Below are positions 17,759-26,070 of a stretch of DNA of 64,000 nucleotides, in pieces. The notes beneath the pieces were generated by a model. It was not told the DNA's origin. It made no database searches and saw only the letters and a list, made by a program, of their open reading frames with translations. Source of the stretch: CAIVAT01 sp964473485 (GTDB lineage: Bacteria; Bacteroidota; Bacteroidia; Bacteroidales; FEN-979). Position numbers and translations under genes: made by a program. Numbering within the stretch: position 1 is the stretch's first letter; every line of letters starts with the position of its first letter. Location of the stretch: the NCBI GenBank assembly GCA_964473485.1, contig CAYYPH010000001.1, positions 558,001 through 622,000 on the forward strand. The letters are read 5' to 3'.

Positions 17759-17850
17759 CAAATGTATGACTATCAATATCCTTTTGGCAACTAATAATAA
17801 GTAAGTGTATATGATCGACGTGCAGGTGATCATAATTTATTCGTAAGTGT
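17759..17850 (-). promoter_or_regulatory. Promoter P1 with phased 21-bp operator repeats
   Basis: Minus-strand -7 TACATTTG (17,759-17,766) and -33 TTG (17,788-17,790). Upstream of these, ACACTTAC in the direction of transcription occurs at 17,801-17,808 and 17,843-17,850, exactly 42 bp apart. A weak copy (5 of 8 bases) lies midway at 17,822-17,829. The first repeat begins 13 bp from the -33 element, as in P2, P3 and P5. Confidence 0.8.
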
Positions 17851-17893
17851 TACGTATTTTTTTGGGGTGATTCGATTCCCGCGACCGAAACGG

Positions 17894-19795
17894 TTAGTTG
17901 TCTTTAAGGCAACGGATGGATGCTGCACTGGCTTTATCACCGTACTGGTTGATGTAAGCCCCGCTGTTGTCGAGGTAAAGGGAGCGGGCCCTCGAATTCC
18001 CAGATTGCGAACTGCTCCAGTAGAAACCTTCGCTTCCACGCGATGTCAAGGTGCCGTTCCAGTTCTTCAGATGACCGGCAGCATGTATCTTCAGCGCCGA
18101 ATTGTAAGTATCATGATACCGGTTCCAGCTTCCGGCAGCATCCACATTCTCCCACTCGGTAGTAGTGGGGATCCGCCATCCGCTTCCCAGAAGGTCGGCG
18201 CAGGGGTCATTTCCTTCCGTCCAGTCAGAGTTTTCATTGAGGGTATTGTTCCAGGCCGATTGCGGGGTTCTTGCCGAGCCACTGTGCTTGTAACCCTGCA
18301 GGGTATTGAACTGCCAGTACCACCCGGCTGAGGCTTCCGTGGCATCGTTCCGCGCTGAGGCTGTTCCGCTGGCGCCCAAGTTCGATGTAATCCAGCATTT
18401 GCCCGGTTCACCGGGGATATTCCCGGTCGTGTTATAGACCACCGTCTTTGTTACAGGGCTCACGTTTCCTGCCACATGATTCACCGTCAGGGCCGAACCA
18501 CAGATAAACGCCGGCGGGGTCACCGGGCCGGCAAAAACGGAGGCTTTTACCATACTCCCCTGGATATTGCCTGCCGAAGCGACCGGAATGACTGAAAACC
18601 GAAGGTATTTATCAATATCCGCTGACTGTATCGTATAGGTCATCCCCGTGGCTCCGGCAACAGGAACTTCATTCAATCCCGATGCATCATCCGCCCTGTA
18701 CCACTGGTAAACCGAAGTTCCTTCAGGATCATTTTCCGGGTCAGCGTACTGGTAGTCTCCAAGCAACACCATACCGGCCATCGGATTGCCTGTCTGTACA
18801 ACCGCACTGGCTGATGGAGGTGCATTGCTGCCACCGGCAAAGGGAATAACAAGATCGGCATCGCTCTGACAGTTTCCCAGCACAAAATCCACAACACCGT
18901 CGGTTCCGGCAGCGATCTGCTGATCGTCAGCAAAAGTCAAGGAATGCATATATTCATATGAAAAGCCGGAGACACCCGGAAGCATGACCGATAACCTAAA
19001 CTCGAACTGATCAACGACTCCGGTCCTGTCGGCATAACGAACGGTCATGGGTGCCGAAACGCCGGTAGCCGAATTATTATTCTGAGTCAGCACTGTAACG
19101 CCATTCCTGATCACTTCGATCTGGTATATGGCCGGCAAATCGAGCAACAGGTTGCCATTACCGCCAAGCGCAGCTGCATAGGGTGAGTTATAATATTCGG
19201 TTATATTACTGATGCACAAATCACCGAAAAAATGCTGCTCCCTGATGACGGTCTGGTCAAGCTGGAAATACTGGAACCCAAAATTTGTGAAACCGGCTTC
19301 ATCGTAACAAACGAGTTCAATGGCCAGAAGGTTTTTCCTGAAGGGTGAGATTGTAAAATCTTTGGTGAGCAATACACTGACCAGATTGGCGTAAGGGGCA
19401 CCCTCGTGAACGGCTGCGGCAATCACCGGATCATCGGCAAGGTTGCCGGGAGTCTGGTTGTCATTTCGTAGTATGAACTCGTGGATTGTGTAGTTGCCGG
19501 GTGACAGCTTGATAGAATTGGTATAAGGTTGCCCGTCGATATAAAATACACCGGTCCTGTATATTTCAGTGGTTGCCGCTCCCTCGGCCATGATGGTTAT
19601 CTCCACATAGCTTGCATTGGCACCCTCGTTCAGACAACCCGGGGATTCCTTAAGCCCGGTTGGGGCTTTCCCTGAAGTTATGCTGAAATTCAGTTCATAC
19701 GCTTGCGGTGCAGTCTCCTGATCATCCAGTTTATTACAGGATACCAGGAAGGAAAACATCAGTAACACAAAAATAAAATACCGAGGCTTCTGCAT
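17894..19795 (-). CDS. Large surface lipoprotein with C-terminal FISUMP domain
   Basis: 633 residues with lipobox FLVSC. Residues about 30-330 are paralogous to the N-terminal domain of the neighbouring lipoprotein: both share Y-x-N-x-IKL, LDQTV-REQ, ELVCYDEA, FFGD-CI and IAAGTDGVVDF. A middle Ig-like segment (QWYRADDASG) follows. The last 200 residues match the Fibrobacter succinogenes major paralogous (FISUMP) domain, a C-type-lectin-like fold: CWITSNLGA, GWRIPTTTEWE and FYWSSSQSG near the end. FISUMP domains are ligand-binding surface modules. There is no reverse transcriptase nearby, so diversification by a retroelement is not supported. Expressed from P2. Confidence 0.82.
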   Translation of the reverse strand: MQKPRYFIFVLLMFSFLVSCNKLDDQETAPQAYELNFSITSGKAPTGLKESPGCLNEGANASYVEITIMAEGAATTEIYRTGVFYIDGQPYTNSIKLSPGNYTIHEFILRNDNQTPGNLADDPVIAAAVHEGAPYANLVSVLLTKDFTISPFRKNLLAIELVCYDEAGFTNFGFQYFQLDQTVIREQHFFGDLCISNITEYYNSPYAAALGGNGNLLLDLPAIYQIEVIRNGVTVLTQNNNSATGVSAPMTVRYADRTGVVDQFEFRLSVMLPGVSGFSYEYMHSLTFADDQQIAAGTDGVVDFVLGNCQSDADLVIPFAGGSNAPPSASAVVQTGNPMAGMVLLGDYQYADPENDPEGTSVYQWYRADDASGLNEVPVAGATGMTYTIQSADIDKYLRFSVIPVASAGNIQGSMVKASVFAGPVTPPAFICGSALTVNHVAGNVSPVTKTVVYNTTGNIPGEPGKCWITSNLGASGTASARNDATEASAGWYWQFNTLQGYKHSGSARTPQSAWNNTLNENSDWTEGNDPCADLLGSGWRIPTTTEWENVDAAGSWNRYHDTYNSALKIHAAGHLKNWNGTLTSRGSEGFYWSSSQSGNSRARSLYLDNSGAYINQYGDKASAASIRCLKDN

Positions 19796-19838
19796 TGTTT
19801 CTGCCCTGAAAGGTGAAAATAGCTGATTTTCAGCAGTA

Positions 19839-19929
19839 CAAATTTATTCCAACACAATCCCTGTTACAATCTCCAATAAGTAAGTGTAACCAACTTTCGG
19901 TTATATGTATCCAATTCTTTAGTATATGG
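19839..19929 (-). promoter_or_regulatory. Promoter P2 with phased 21-bp operator repeats
   Basis: Minus-strand -7 TAAATTTG (19,839-19,846) with TTG at 19,867-19,869, 20 bp apart. A perfect operator copy (ACACTTACTTATT as transcribed) begins 13 bp further upstream at 19,880-19,887. Weaker copies, 5 of 8 bases each, lie exactly 21 and 42 bp beyond, at 19,901 and 19,922. The gene start is at 19,795. Confidence 0.78.
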
Positions 19930-19949
19930 TACAGATTCCTTAAAACAGA

Positions 19950-19971
19950 GAAGGCGCCGTTAAGCGCCTTC
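19950..19971 (-). terminator. Hairpin terminator of the DUF11/LruC gene
   Basis: A perfect 8-bp stem, GAAGGCGC (19,950-19,957) with GCGCCTTC (19,964-19,971), and a six-base loop. On the minus strand it is followed by TCTGTTTTAAGG, a modest T-rich tail. It lies about 45 bp after the stop of the gene at 20,016. Confidence 0.7.
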
Positions 19972-20015
19972 CCCGTCATATACAATGTATTTGTATTATT
20001 AACCTGATGCCTTCA

Positions 20016-22610
20016 TCAGTAGATATTAGCATTGTTCCGGTAGCCGGGCTTGTCCTGGTACCAGTCGGGGAAGTTCTGACCGCTGCTGGTTGCCCAGGGG
20101 GCGAATTTCAAGTGGGCTGTGGTAATGTCGACCTTTTCCAGCGGGTAATCAAACGACTCATAGATATTGATGGCCCAGGGGAGGTTGGTCTGGGTCTTGT
20201 AATATCTTGATTGCGACGGATTACTCTTATCGTCCTGCGTTCCGAACAAGGCCTGATTGGCAAGGCTGGTCGGTGGATAATCGGGCAGGTGTACCTCCAC
20301 ACCGCGATCCTGGTTGACAATGATGAAAGGATTGAAATTCTCAATGTCGAGATCATTATATGAATATGTATCGGGTTTGAAAGTGATCATCAATTCGAGT
20401 GTAACAGGCGTAACATAAGGGGCATGACGTTCAGTGTTGACCCCGATCCCGGTACCCGGATGGGGCATGAGAGAATATGCGTCATCAAAAACGATAATGG
20501 TTGCTTTTGACTGCCCTGCTTCAGTTCCGTTACCCGAAAGGGTTATATAACTCTTCGAAAGGTTGTAGCCGGTCACAGTAATGTCGGTGGCTGAAATGGC
20601 AGCCGGCAACTGAAAACCAAATCCGTTGTGGAAATAGGCGCCGAATGCTTTCAGGGTAAAGGTTGCTTTAACCTGCTGAACCATGTTGAAAGGCGAAGTG
20701 GTGATCTCAAACTGATAGTCAACTACCATGTCATTGAAGTCGTAATCACCCTTGCTGGGCCAGAGATCCTCAAATGCAAGCGTACCAGGACCTGTGGCAG
20801 GGTAAAGGTTAACGACCGGCACAACCGGATTTACCGTAAGCAGCACACTGGCGGTATTGTTAGCCGGGTTCGGATCGGGAGTAGCCGATGTAACCACGGC
20901 CGTATTGTTGATGGTTCCTGTAAAACCCGCATTCACCGTGGCCACTATCGTAAGGGTCACCGTTGAACCTGCTGCCAGGGTGCCGATGGTCCAGGCCGGA
21001 GCAGTCCAGCTGGTACCGGGAGTGGCTGTTGCACCTACAAAAGTCAGATTGGTTGAGAGAACATCCTGCAGTGAAACCGATTGGGCAACAGCAGGACCGT
21101 TATTTTTGACAGCAATGGTATAAACGATTCCCTGCCCGGCAATAACCGGGTTCGGATTCACGGTTTTTGTGACAGCAAGATCGGCATCCACAACCGGCGG
21201 AGTTACATTGACGTTGGCCGTTGCGCTGTTGTTGGTGGTCACCGGATCACCAATGGGGCTTGAAACATTGGCGGTATTGGCCAGAATGCCTGTAAAGCCA
21301 GGATCAATCGTGGCCACGATCACCATATTGACCGAAGCGCCACTGGCCAGTGTGCCGATGGTCCAGTAAGGAGCAAGCCATGTTCCGGCCGAGGGAGTGA
21401 CGCTGACCAGGGGCAGGTCCAGAATATCCTCAACCACAACTTGTGTGGCTTCTGTAGGGCCATTGTTCACAACCGTGAGGGTGTAGGTTATATTCTGGCC
21501 GGATACTGCAGTACCGGGTGTTACTGTTTTGGTGATAGCCAGATCAGCCTGGAGCACCCTGACAAAAACCGTTGCAATGTCACAATCCGATGGAGAGGCC
21601 TTCATGCAAATCTGATAATCGAGGGTATAATTTCCGCCGGGGGTGCCGGGTGCCACCGTAACCGCTCCGGTAGTTGTATTTAACACAATCCCTGGATGGG
21701 ATGCCGGATTCACAAGGGTAATGTCGACTTCCGAAGGAACGACCGCAACGCCATCAAAAAGGTCGTTGGTCAGCACATTTGCAACAGCGGTTCCGCCCGT
21801 CGCACTGTTTACCGGTGAACCATTATCATCCACCGCGATTGGTAACGGATTGTTGACCACCACCGGATTGCTGAACGCCCCGCCGGCAACACCAAACTGA
21901 ACGGAATAAAACCTTTCGGAGTTGCTTCCTGATTGTCCAAGCACAAAAGTGATCTTGTTATTTGGATTCAGGTACCTGGAAATGAATGCAGCAGAGTTTT
22001 CAAAGGTAACTCCATCAAGGCTGTAGGTGATACCAAGAAACTTGGTCCTGCCGGTTGTGTTGTTTGTTGATATGGTCAGGCCCGTTGGGTTGTTGACCTG
22101 GTAGCTGGTGTATCCGCCCACTTCGACGAACTCCCTGTTTGAGGAACTATTGCCATCGATATCAATGGCCGTCATATAATAATTATATATAAAAACAGGT
22201 TGGTTGTCGGCGGTATTGAAAAATTCGAGCTGGTACACCACACTGCCGCCACCGCTGCCGGATCCGATGCGGGGTTGAAACCTGTGCATTTCACCGGTTA
22301 TCGCATCATCATCAAAGTTTGTGATCGTTGCGTTGTTCTTCTGCAGAATCGTCAATAAGGCGTAAACCGTAATGCCATCTTTGGTGATCACATTGCTGTA
22401 CTTGTGCACCGAACCCGCGTTGGTCCCGCTGTTGCCGGTGTTGGTGATCAGCGTCCGCTGAGCATTGGTGAAACTCATGGGGTTCGACTGCAGGTTCAGG
22501 ATAAACGACTGTGAAAAGGTCGCAGCCGGGAGCCAGAGCACAGCCAGGGCCAGGATCGTTGTGCGGATCAATTTTTTTATATCTGAGGAAAATATTTTTG
22601 TCTTTTTCAT
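20016..22610 (-). CDS. Secreted adhesin-like protein: DUF11 repeats and LruC domain
   Basis: 864 residues with a Sec signal peptide (about residues 1-34) and no lipobox. Residues about 35-250 form an unrecognised beta-rich N-terminal domain. A cadherin/Ig-like segment follows (about 255-350), then two DUF11 repeats (about 356-470 and 478-590), each with a KTV-P start and NNGP motif. The C-terminal 270 residues are an LruC domain, recognisable by GTLAFEDLWPSKGDYDFNDM, the HNGFGFQLP block and the closing ATSSGQNFPDWY and PGYRNNANIY. LruC proteins are found on the surface of Bacteroidota and Leptospira; their function is not established. The protein lacks a T9SS sorting domain. Second gene of an operon with the small lipoprotein at 22,649. 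Confidence 0.82.
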   Translation of the reverse strand: MKKTKIFSSDIKKLIRTTILALAVLWLPAATFSQSFILNLQSNPMSFTNAQRTLITNTGNSGTNAGSVHKYSNVITKDGITVYALLTILQKNNATITNFDDDAITGEMHRFQPRIGSGSGGGSVVYQLEFFNTADNQPVFIYNYYMTAIDIDGNSSSNREFVEVGGYTSYQVNNPTGLTISTNNTTGRTKFLGITYSLDGVTFENSAAFISRYLNPNNKITFVLGQSGSNSERFYSVQFGVAGGAFSNPVVVNNPLPIAVDDNGSPVNSATGGTAVANVLTNDLFDGVAVVPSEVDITLVNPASHPGIVLNTTTGAVTVAPGTPGGNYTLDYQICMKASPSDCDIATVFVRVLQADLAITKTVTPGTAVSGQNITYTLTVVNNGPTEATQVVVEDILDLPLVSVTPSAGTWLAPYWTIGTLASGASVNMVIVATIDPGFTGILANTANVSSPIGDPVTTNNSATANVNVTPPVVDADLAVTKTVNPNPVIAGQGIVYTIAVKNNGPAVAQSVSLQDVLSTNLTFVGATATPGTSWTAPAWTIGTLAAGSTVTLTIVATVNAGFTGTINNTAVVTSATPDPNPANNTASVLLTVNPVVPVVNLYPATGPGTLAFEDLWPSKGDYDFNDMVVDYQFEITTSPFNMVQQVKATFTLKAFGAYFHNGFGFQLPAAISATDITVTGYNLSKSYITLSGNGTEAGQSKATIIVFDDAYSLMPHPGTGIGVNTERHAPYVTPVTLELMITFKPDTYSYNDLDIENFNPFIIVNQDRGVEVHLPDYPPTSLANQALFGTQDDKSNPSQSRYYKTQTNLPWAINIYESFDYPLEKVDITTAHLKFAPWATSSGQNFPDWYQDKPGYRNNANIY

Positions 22611-22648
22611 CTTTCTTTAGGTCTTTAGCGTGTTATGAAACAGGTACA

Positions 22649-23020
22649 TCAATACTGGATCTTGAACTCATGAGTGAGCTGATCGCCGGTTAGTTTCATC
22701 TCAACCTGCTGCCCCATGTACTGAAGGATGATTACATCCTGGGATGCGGGAAGTGAGACCTTCATGGTCAAAGGTTGTCCCTGATGAAGGAAGGCCCGCT
22801 GGTATACCACCTTACCAGTCGATGTCACTTCCACGAGACCATTGACAAAACCCTTGACAACAATGGTCACGTCGCGGGTCGTCTTCCAGTCGAAATCAGG
22901 AACGACTTTAAGGTCGGTCATGCTATTAACCGCTGGTTGTTCAGGCTGAACATCATCGAGCGATTTGCGGCATGATGTAAAGGCAGCCAATAACAAAAGG
23001 ATGATTGCTATATTTTTCAT
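22649..23020 (-). CDS. Small lipoprotein paired with an LruC protein
   Basis: 123 residues. Signal peptide with lipobox AAFTSC at residues 12-17, then a single probable Ig-like domain of about 90 residues. It is clearly homologous to the small lipoprotein at 25,264: both share CRK-L-DV-P, M-x-LKV and the motif FDWxTTRD. The following LruC gene starts 38 bp downstream. The FDWxTTRD block resembles the N-terminal module that single-chain LruC lipoproteins of other Bacteroidales carry, which suggests the two products may act together; this is inference. Confidence 0.72.
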   Translation of the reverse strand: MKNIAIILLLLAAFTSCRKSLDDVQPEQPAVNSMTDLKVVPDFDWKTTRDVTIVVKGFVNGLVEVTSTGKVVYQRAFLHQGQPLTMKVSLPASQDVIILQYMGQQVEMKLTGDQLTHEFKIQY

Positions 23021-23060
23021 TTTAGTATATGTTAACGGTTTAATTCATATTTTTCAGCAG

Positions 23061-23151
23061 CAAAGTTGCAGCTACATCGAATCATATGCAATTAATAATA
23101 TGTATATGAAGTCGCCTGGTAAGTAAGTGTCGACGATAATTTAGTAAGTGT
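23061..23151 (-). promoter_or_regulatory. Promoter P3 with phased 21-bp operator repeats
   Basis: On the minus strand the -7 element is CAACTTTG (23,061-23,068), one base off TAnnTTTG, and the TTG is at 23,089-23,091. Thirteen bp upstream begins a weak repeat at 23,102 (5 of 8), followed by two perfect ACACTTAC copies at 23,123-23,130 and 23,144-23,151, all exactly 21 bp apart. Downstream gene starts at 23,020. Confidence 0.75.
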
Positions 23152-23190
23152 TGTCGGAAGGTAGTTCCCTGTAAATAATCCGGAATGGCA

Positions 23191-23220
23191 AAAAAAAAGC
23201 CGCCCGATGGCGGCTTTTTA
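23191..23220 (-). terminator. Intrinsic terminator after the LruC gene at 23,237
   Basis: Stem GCCGCC (23,199-23,204) with GGCGGC (23,209-23,214), four-base loop, flanked by an A-tract and a T-tract so that the stem extends by A-T pairs. It can act in both directions. It ends the transcript that begins at P4. Confidence 0.9.
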
Positions 23221-23236
23221 TCTATCACATTATCAA

Positions 23237-25252
23237 TCAGGGAGTCTGATAAATATTCCCGGCATTCCGGTACCCCGGCAGGTTCTTGTACCAGTCGGGA
23301 TAAAGTGTTCCGCCACTGGTTGCCCACTCGACAAAATGGTTGTATGCGTTTATGATTTCAACCTTCTCCTTGGGATAGGCAAAACTCTTGTTGATATTGA
23401 TCGCCCAGGGAAGGTTGTTCTCTGTCTTGTAATATTTTCCTGTCCCCGGATCTGTGTCATCATCCACCTGCCCGAAATAACCCGGGTTGGCAAGGCTTGT
23501 GGGAGCGTAATCGGGAAGATGAACCTCAATGCCACGGGTTTTATCCACAATGATAAAGGGGTTGAATTTATTGATCTTTACCTGGTTCATGGTATACTTC
23601 GGGGTTGAAAATGCCATGTGTATGGTCAGCGTAACCGGCTGCACGTAGGGAGCGCCCGGAGTCGTGTTGACTCCGATTCCCTGTCCCGGATGAGGCATCA
23701 GATTATATGCATCGTCGTAAACAATGATGGTTGGTTTGGCCTGGCCCTGTTCGAGTCCGTTGGCCGCGAGGCTGATGTAATTTTCACGGATATCATATCC
23801 AGTCACAGTCAGATCCGACGGATCCACATTGTTATTAGGTAGCTGGAATCCGAAACCATTGTGGAAATTGGCGCCAAACGCCTTGATGGTAAATGTACCG
23901 AAGATCTCCACTATTTTGTTCTGGTTGTTGGTAACTGTCTTGAAGCGATAATCGCAAACAAGGTCGTTGAAATCATAATCTCCTTTGGCCGGCCAGAGGT
24001 CCTCGTAGGCCAGTGTGCCTTTCCCGCCGGCCGGAAAATAGTTGTCGAAGCAACGGGTCGGATCCGTCGGATAATCATCCACATCGTCCGTACAGCCGTC
24101 ACCGTCGGTATCGGTTCCCGGAGGCGGGATAGTAACGGTGATCAGTGCAATGTCGCAGAGTGAATTCACATCGCAAACCTTGTACTCAATGGTAGCTGTC
24201 CCATGGTAATTCAGTGCCGGCGTAAAGGTCGCAATGCCCAGGCTGTTGACGGTAAATACACCGACGGTCACAGGGGGCTGGGTTCCTGCTATAAATGTCA
24301 CCGAGGAGGGTACCAGGGCACCGGTACCAGGTATGTCGTTATCCAGTATATCGATATCCACAGGGGTATTCAACGAGGTAGTTTTGCTGTCATCCACAGC
24401 CGTCGGACCTGTGATCGGCGGCGGAATTGTTACTGTTATCAACGCAATGTCGCACAGCGAATTAACATCACAAACCTGGTATTCAATGGTGGCTGTGCCA
24501 TGATACCCGGTTGCCGGGGTAAAGGTTACAACTCCGAGGCTGTTCTTGGTAAAGATCCCTACCGATGGGGCGGGTGCTGTTCCGGGTACGAAGGTCACTG
24601 ATGAAGGAACGAGTGCGCCAGTTCCCTGTATATCATTCGACAGGATGGTGATATCCACCGGAGTATTCATCGGGGTGGAGGCATTGTCATCCACAGCCGT
24701 CGGGCCTGTGATCGTACCGCCGCAACCCGTTCCGTTGCAGTTCATCACCGAGGTAAATTCTGCAATGGTGAACGCTACAAGCTGGGGGGCGGTGCCCGCT
24801 TTTGCCGAAACCTGCTGATCCTGTAATGAGTTAAGGGTATATGTGATCTCGAAAATGCCGGCGGCGCCACCTCCGATCCCGCTCACGTTGTCAAGTTTGA
24901 AACCCTGAAACGGATCACTTCCAAGATTGGGCCCATAATCAATATTTGTGTAGGTCATACTTCCAGAAATTCTCAAAACACTGATAGCAGAATAAGTACC
25001 GGGATCGGCCTCAACCGAATAATGGGACAGCTCCTTGCAGGAGGGGCCGCCGCAGCCGTCATGTTCGACGCGGAGAATGATGGTGTAGGTTCCTCCTGGA
25101 TTGCATACCACCGATTTGATGGCGGTTGTAAAACCACCGCCGTTCACCTTGGTTACGTCGCAAACCGTGGCACTGGCTGATGCCGAAAAGACCGAGATGG
25201 TAAGGAAAAATACCAGAGCCAATGATGACAAGGATATCAATATCTTTTTCAT
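23237..25252 (-). CDS. Secreted adhesin-like protein: tandem cadherin-like repeats and LruC domain
   Basis: 671 residues with a Sec signal peptide (about 1-28). After an N-terminal domain with cysteine pairs (about 30-180) come two 99-residue repeats (183-281 and 282-380), each beginning GPTAVDD and ending in IALITVTIPPP. They match the cadherin-like Big_9 type and are close to identical over their last 30 residues. A calcium-binding TSP3-like stretch DTDGDGCTDDVDDYP follows, then an LruC domain (about 402-668) with YEDLWPAKGDYDFNDL and HNGFGFQLPN. No T9SS tail is present. It follows its partner lipoprotein by 11 bp. Confidence 0.83.
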   Translation of the reverse strand: MKKILISLSSLALVFFLTISVFSASASATVCDVTKVNGGGFTTAIKSVVCNPGGTYTIILRVEHDGCGGPSCKELSHYSVEADPGTYSAISVLRISGSMTYTNIDYGPNLGSDPFQGFKLDNVSGIGGGAAGIFEITYTLNSLQDQQVSAKAGTAPQLVAFTIAEFTSVMNCNGTGCGGTITGPTAVDDNASTPMNTPVDITILSNDIQGTGALVPSSVTFVPGTAPAPSVGIFTKNSLGVVTFTPATGYHGTATIEYQVCDVNSLCDIALITVTIPPPITGPTAVDDSKTTSLNTPVDIDILDNDIPGTGALVPSSVTFIAGTQPPVTVGVFTVNSLGIATFTPALNYHGTATIEYKVCDVNSLCDIALITVTIPPPGTDTDGDGCTDDVDDYPTDPTRCFDNYFPAGGKGTLAYEDLWPAKGDYDFNDLVCDYRFKTVTNNQNKIVEIFGTFTIKAFGANFHNGFGFQLPNNNVDPSDLTVTGYDIRENYISLAANGLEQGQAKPTIIVYDDAYNLMPHPGQGIGVNTTPGAPYVQPVTLTIHMAFSTPKYTMNQVKINKFNPFIIVDKTRGIEVHLPDYAPTSLANPGYFGQVDDDTDPGTGKYYKTENNLPWAININKSFAYPKEKVEIINAYNHFVEWATSGGTLYPDWYKNLPGYRNAGNIYQTP

Positions 25253-25263
25253 ATTCCTGCTTG

Positions 25264-25644
25264 TTAAAGGGTTTGAACAAGTTTATTTCCGGTAACCTGC
25301 ACCACGGTTTTCTTACCGTCGAATAACAGCGTCAGCTCTTTTTCATAGGAAGGAACGGACAGAACCGATGTGTAGGTCTCTCCCGGAATTAACAATGCCT
25401 TTTCGTAAACTTCGCCCGATGCCGACTGAATAACGACAGTGGCCTGTTTCGGGGAGGTCAGCAACAGGTCGATATCGCGGGTCGTGTTCCAGTCAAAGTT
25501 GTCCGAAACCTTAAGCTGTCCCATCGTTTCAACCTTCTGCTCCTGCTCCATCGGCTTAACATCCTCGAGATCCTTACGGCATCCTGTAAAAACCAGGATG
25601 AGCATGGCTGAGAGGAAACTGAATGTGATGACTCTTGTTTTCAT
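25264..25644 (-). CDS. Small lipoprotein paired with an LruC protein
   Basis: 126 residues. Lipobox LVFTGC near residue 22, then one short beta-rich domain with the FDWNTTRD motif. It is a paralogue of the gene at 22,649, and both head a two-gene unit whose second member is an LruC protein. Duplicate operons of this kind suggest that the lipoprotein anchors or displays its secreted partner; this is inferred from gene order only. Transcribed from P4. Confidence 0.72.
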   Translation of the reverse strand: MKTRVITFSFLSAMLILVFTGCRKDLEDVKPMEQEQKVETMGQLKVSDNFDWNTTRDIDLLLTSPKQATVVIQSASGEVYEKALLIPGETYTSVLSVPSYEKELTLLFDGKKTVVQVTGNKLVQTL

Positions 25645-25717
25645 GATATTTGGTTTTGCGGGTTTCTTATTTTTTTCGATAATGATGCGGTCGTCTTAAA
25701 ATATTAATGGTATGGCA

Positions 25718-25808
25718 CAAAAATATGATAGTGAAGATGTTATGAAAAGGAGGAATAAGTAACTGTGAATGTTTTAACGGAAAGTGTCGACAGAAAATTC
25801 GTATCTGT
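25718..25808 (-). promoter_or_regulatory. Promoter P4 with phased 21-bp operator repeats
   Basis: Minus-strand -7 TATTTTTG (25,718-25,725). The operator's first copy (ACAGTTACTTATT as transcribed) begins at 25,759, 41 bp from the -7 edge as in P2 and P5. Further copies lie exactly 21 and 42 bp away: 25,780 (7 of 8) and 25,801 (6 of 8). The -33 position reads TTT instead of TTG. Confidence 0.75.
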
Positions 25809-25880
25809 AACCCAATTCAATAAATTGTAAATTTTTGTTTTTCAGCGATTTACAAACATGAAGGCGTAATGATTTTGTGG

Positions 25881-25930
25881 GCAAGTGTATATACCTGACT
25901 CGTAAGTGTCATCTTTTGAACCGTAAGTGT
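25881..25930 (-). promoter_or_regulatory. Three operator repeats without a recognisable promoter
   Basis: GTAAGTGT-type repeats (GCAAGTGT, GTAAGTGT, GTAAGTGT on the plus strand) lie at 25,881, 25,902 and 25,923, exactly 21 bp apart. Orientation matches leftward transcription, but no TTG/TAnnTTTG pair lies at the spacing seen at P1-P5. They are 80 bp from the last P4 repeat, not a multiple of 21. They may be distal sites of P4 or the remains of another promoter. Confidence 0.6.
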
Positions 25931-26046
25931 GTTTTACATTTTCTCAATCATACCTTTTCACTGAAATGTCAATAACCCACACCTTCTTCTTTCACCGGCC
26001 GGAATCACTGTTGATAACATTCCGGGCATGTTTAGCCGGAATGAAT

Positions 26047-26054
26047 TATTTTTG
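26047..26054 (+). promoter_or_regulatory. -7 element of uvrD/pcrA
   Basis: TATTTTTG, an exact TAnnTTTG match, 16 bp before the ATG at 26,071. This position argues against the upstream in-frame starts. No clear -33 TTG lies at 17-23 bp. Confidence 0.5.
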
Positions 26055-26070
26055 CCGCATCAATATCCAT

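Larger units (their letters stand above)
25645..26070 (-). other. Divergent regulatory region between P4 and uvrD
   Basis: This 426-bp stretch holds the P4 promoter and its operator array, the orphan array at 25,881-25,930 and, on the plus strand, the uvrD -7 element at 26,047. The frame of uvrD is open upstream to about 25,927, but that extension overlaps the operator repeats and does not look coding. No RNA gene is evident. Confidence 0.6.

Noticed and set aside
17894..18510. Diversity-generating retroelement target
   Set aside because: A FISUMP domain is present, but no reverse transcriptase or template repeat is visible in the window.
20016..25252. T9SS sorting domains on the LruC proteins
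   Set aside because: Both end in the LruC motif (PGYRNAGNIY-type) with no YPNP-type tail; only the proteins at 53,811 and 57,500 have one.
25927..26070. Upstream extension of the UvrD-like helicase
   Set aside because: Covers operator repeats and a -7 promoter element, and does not resemble UvrD.
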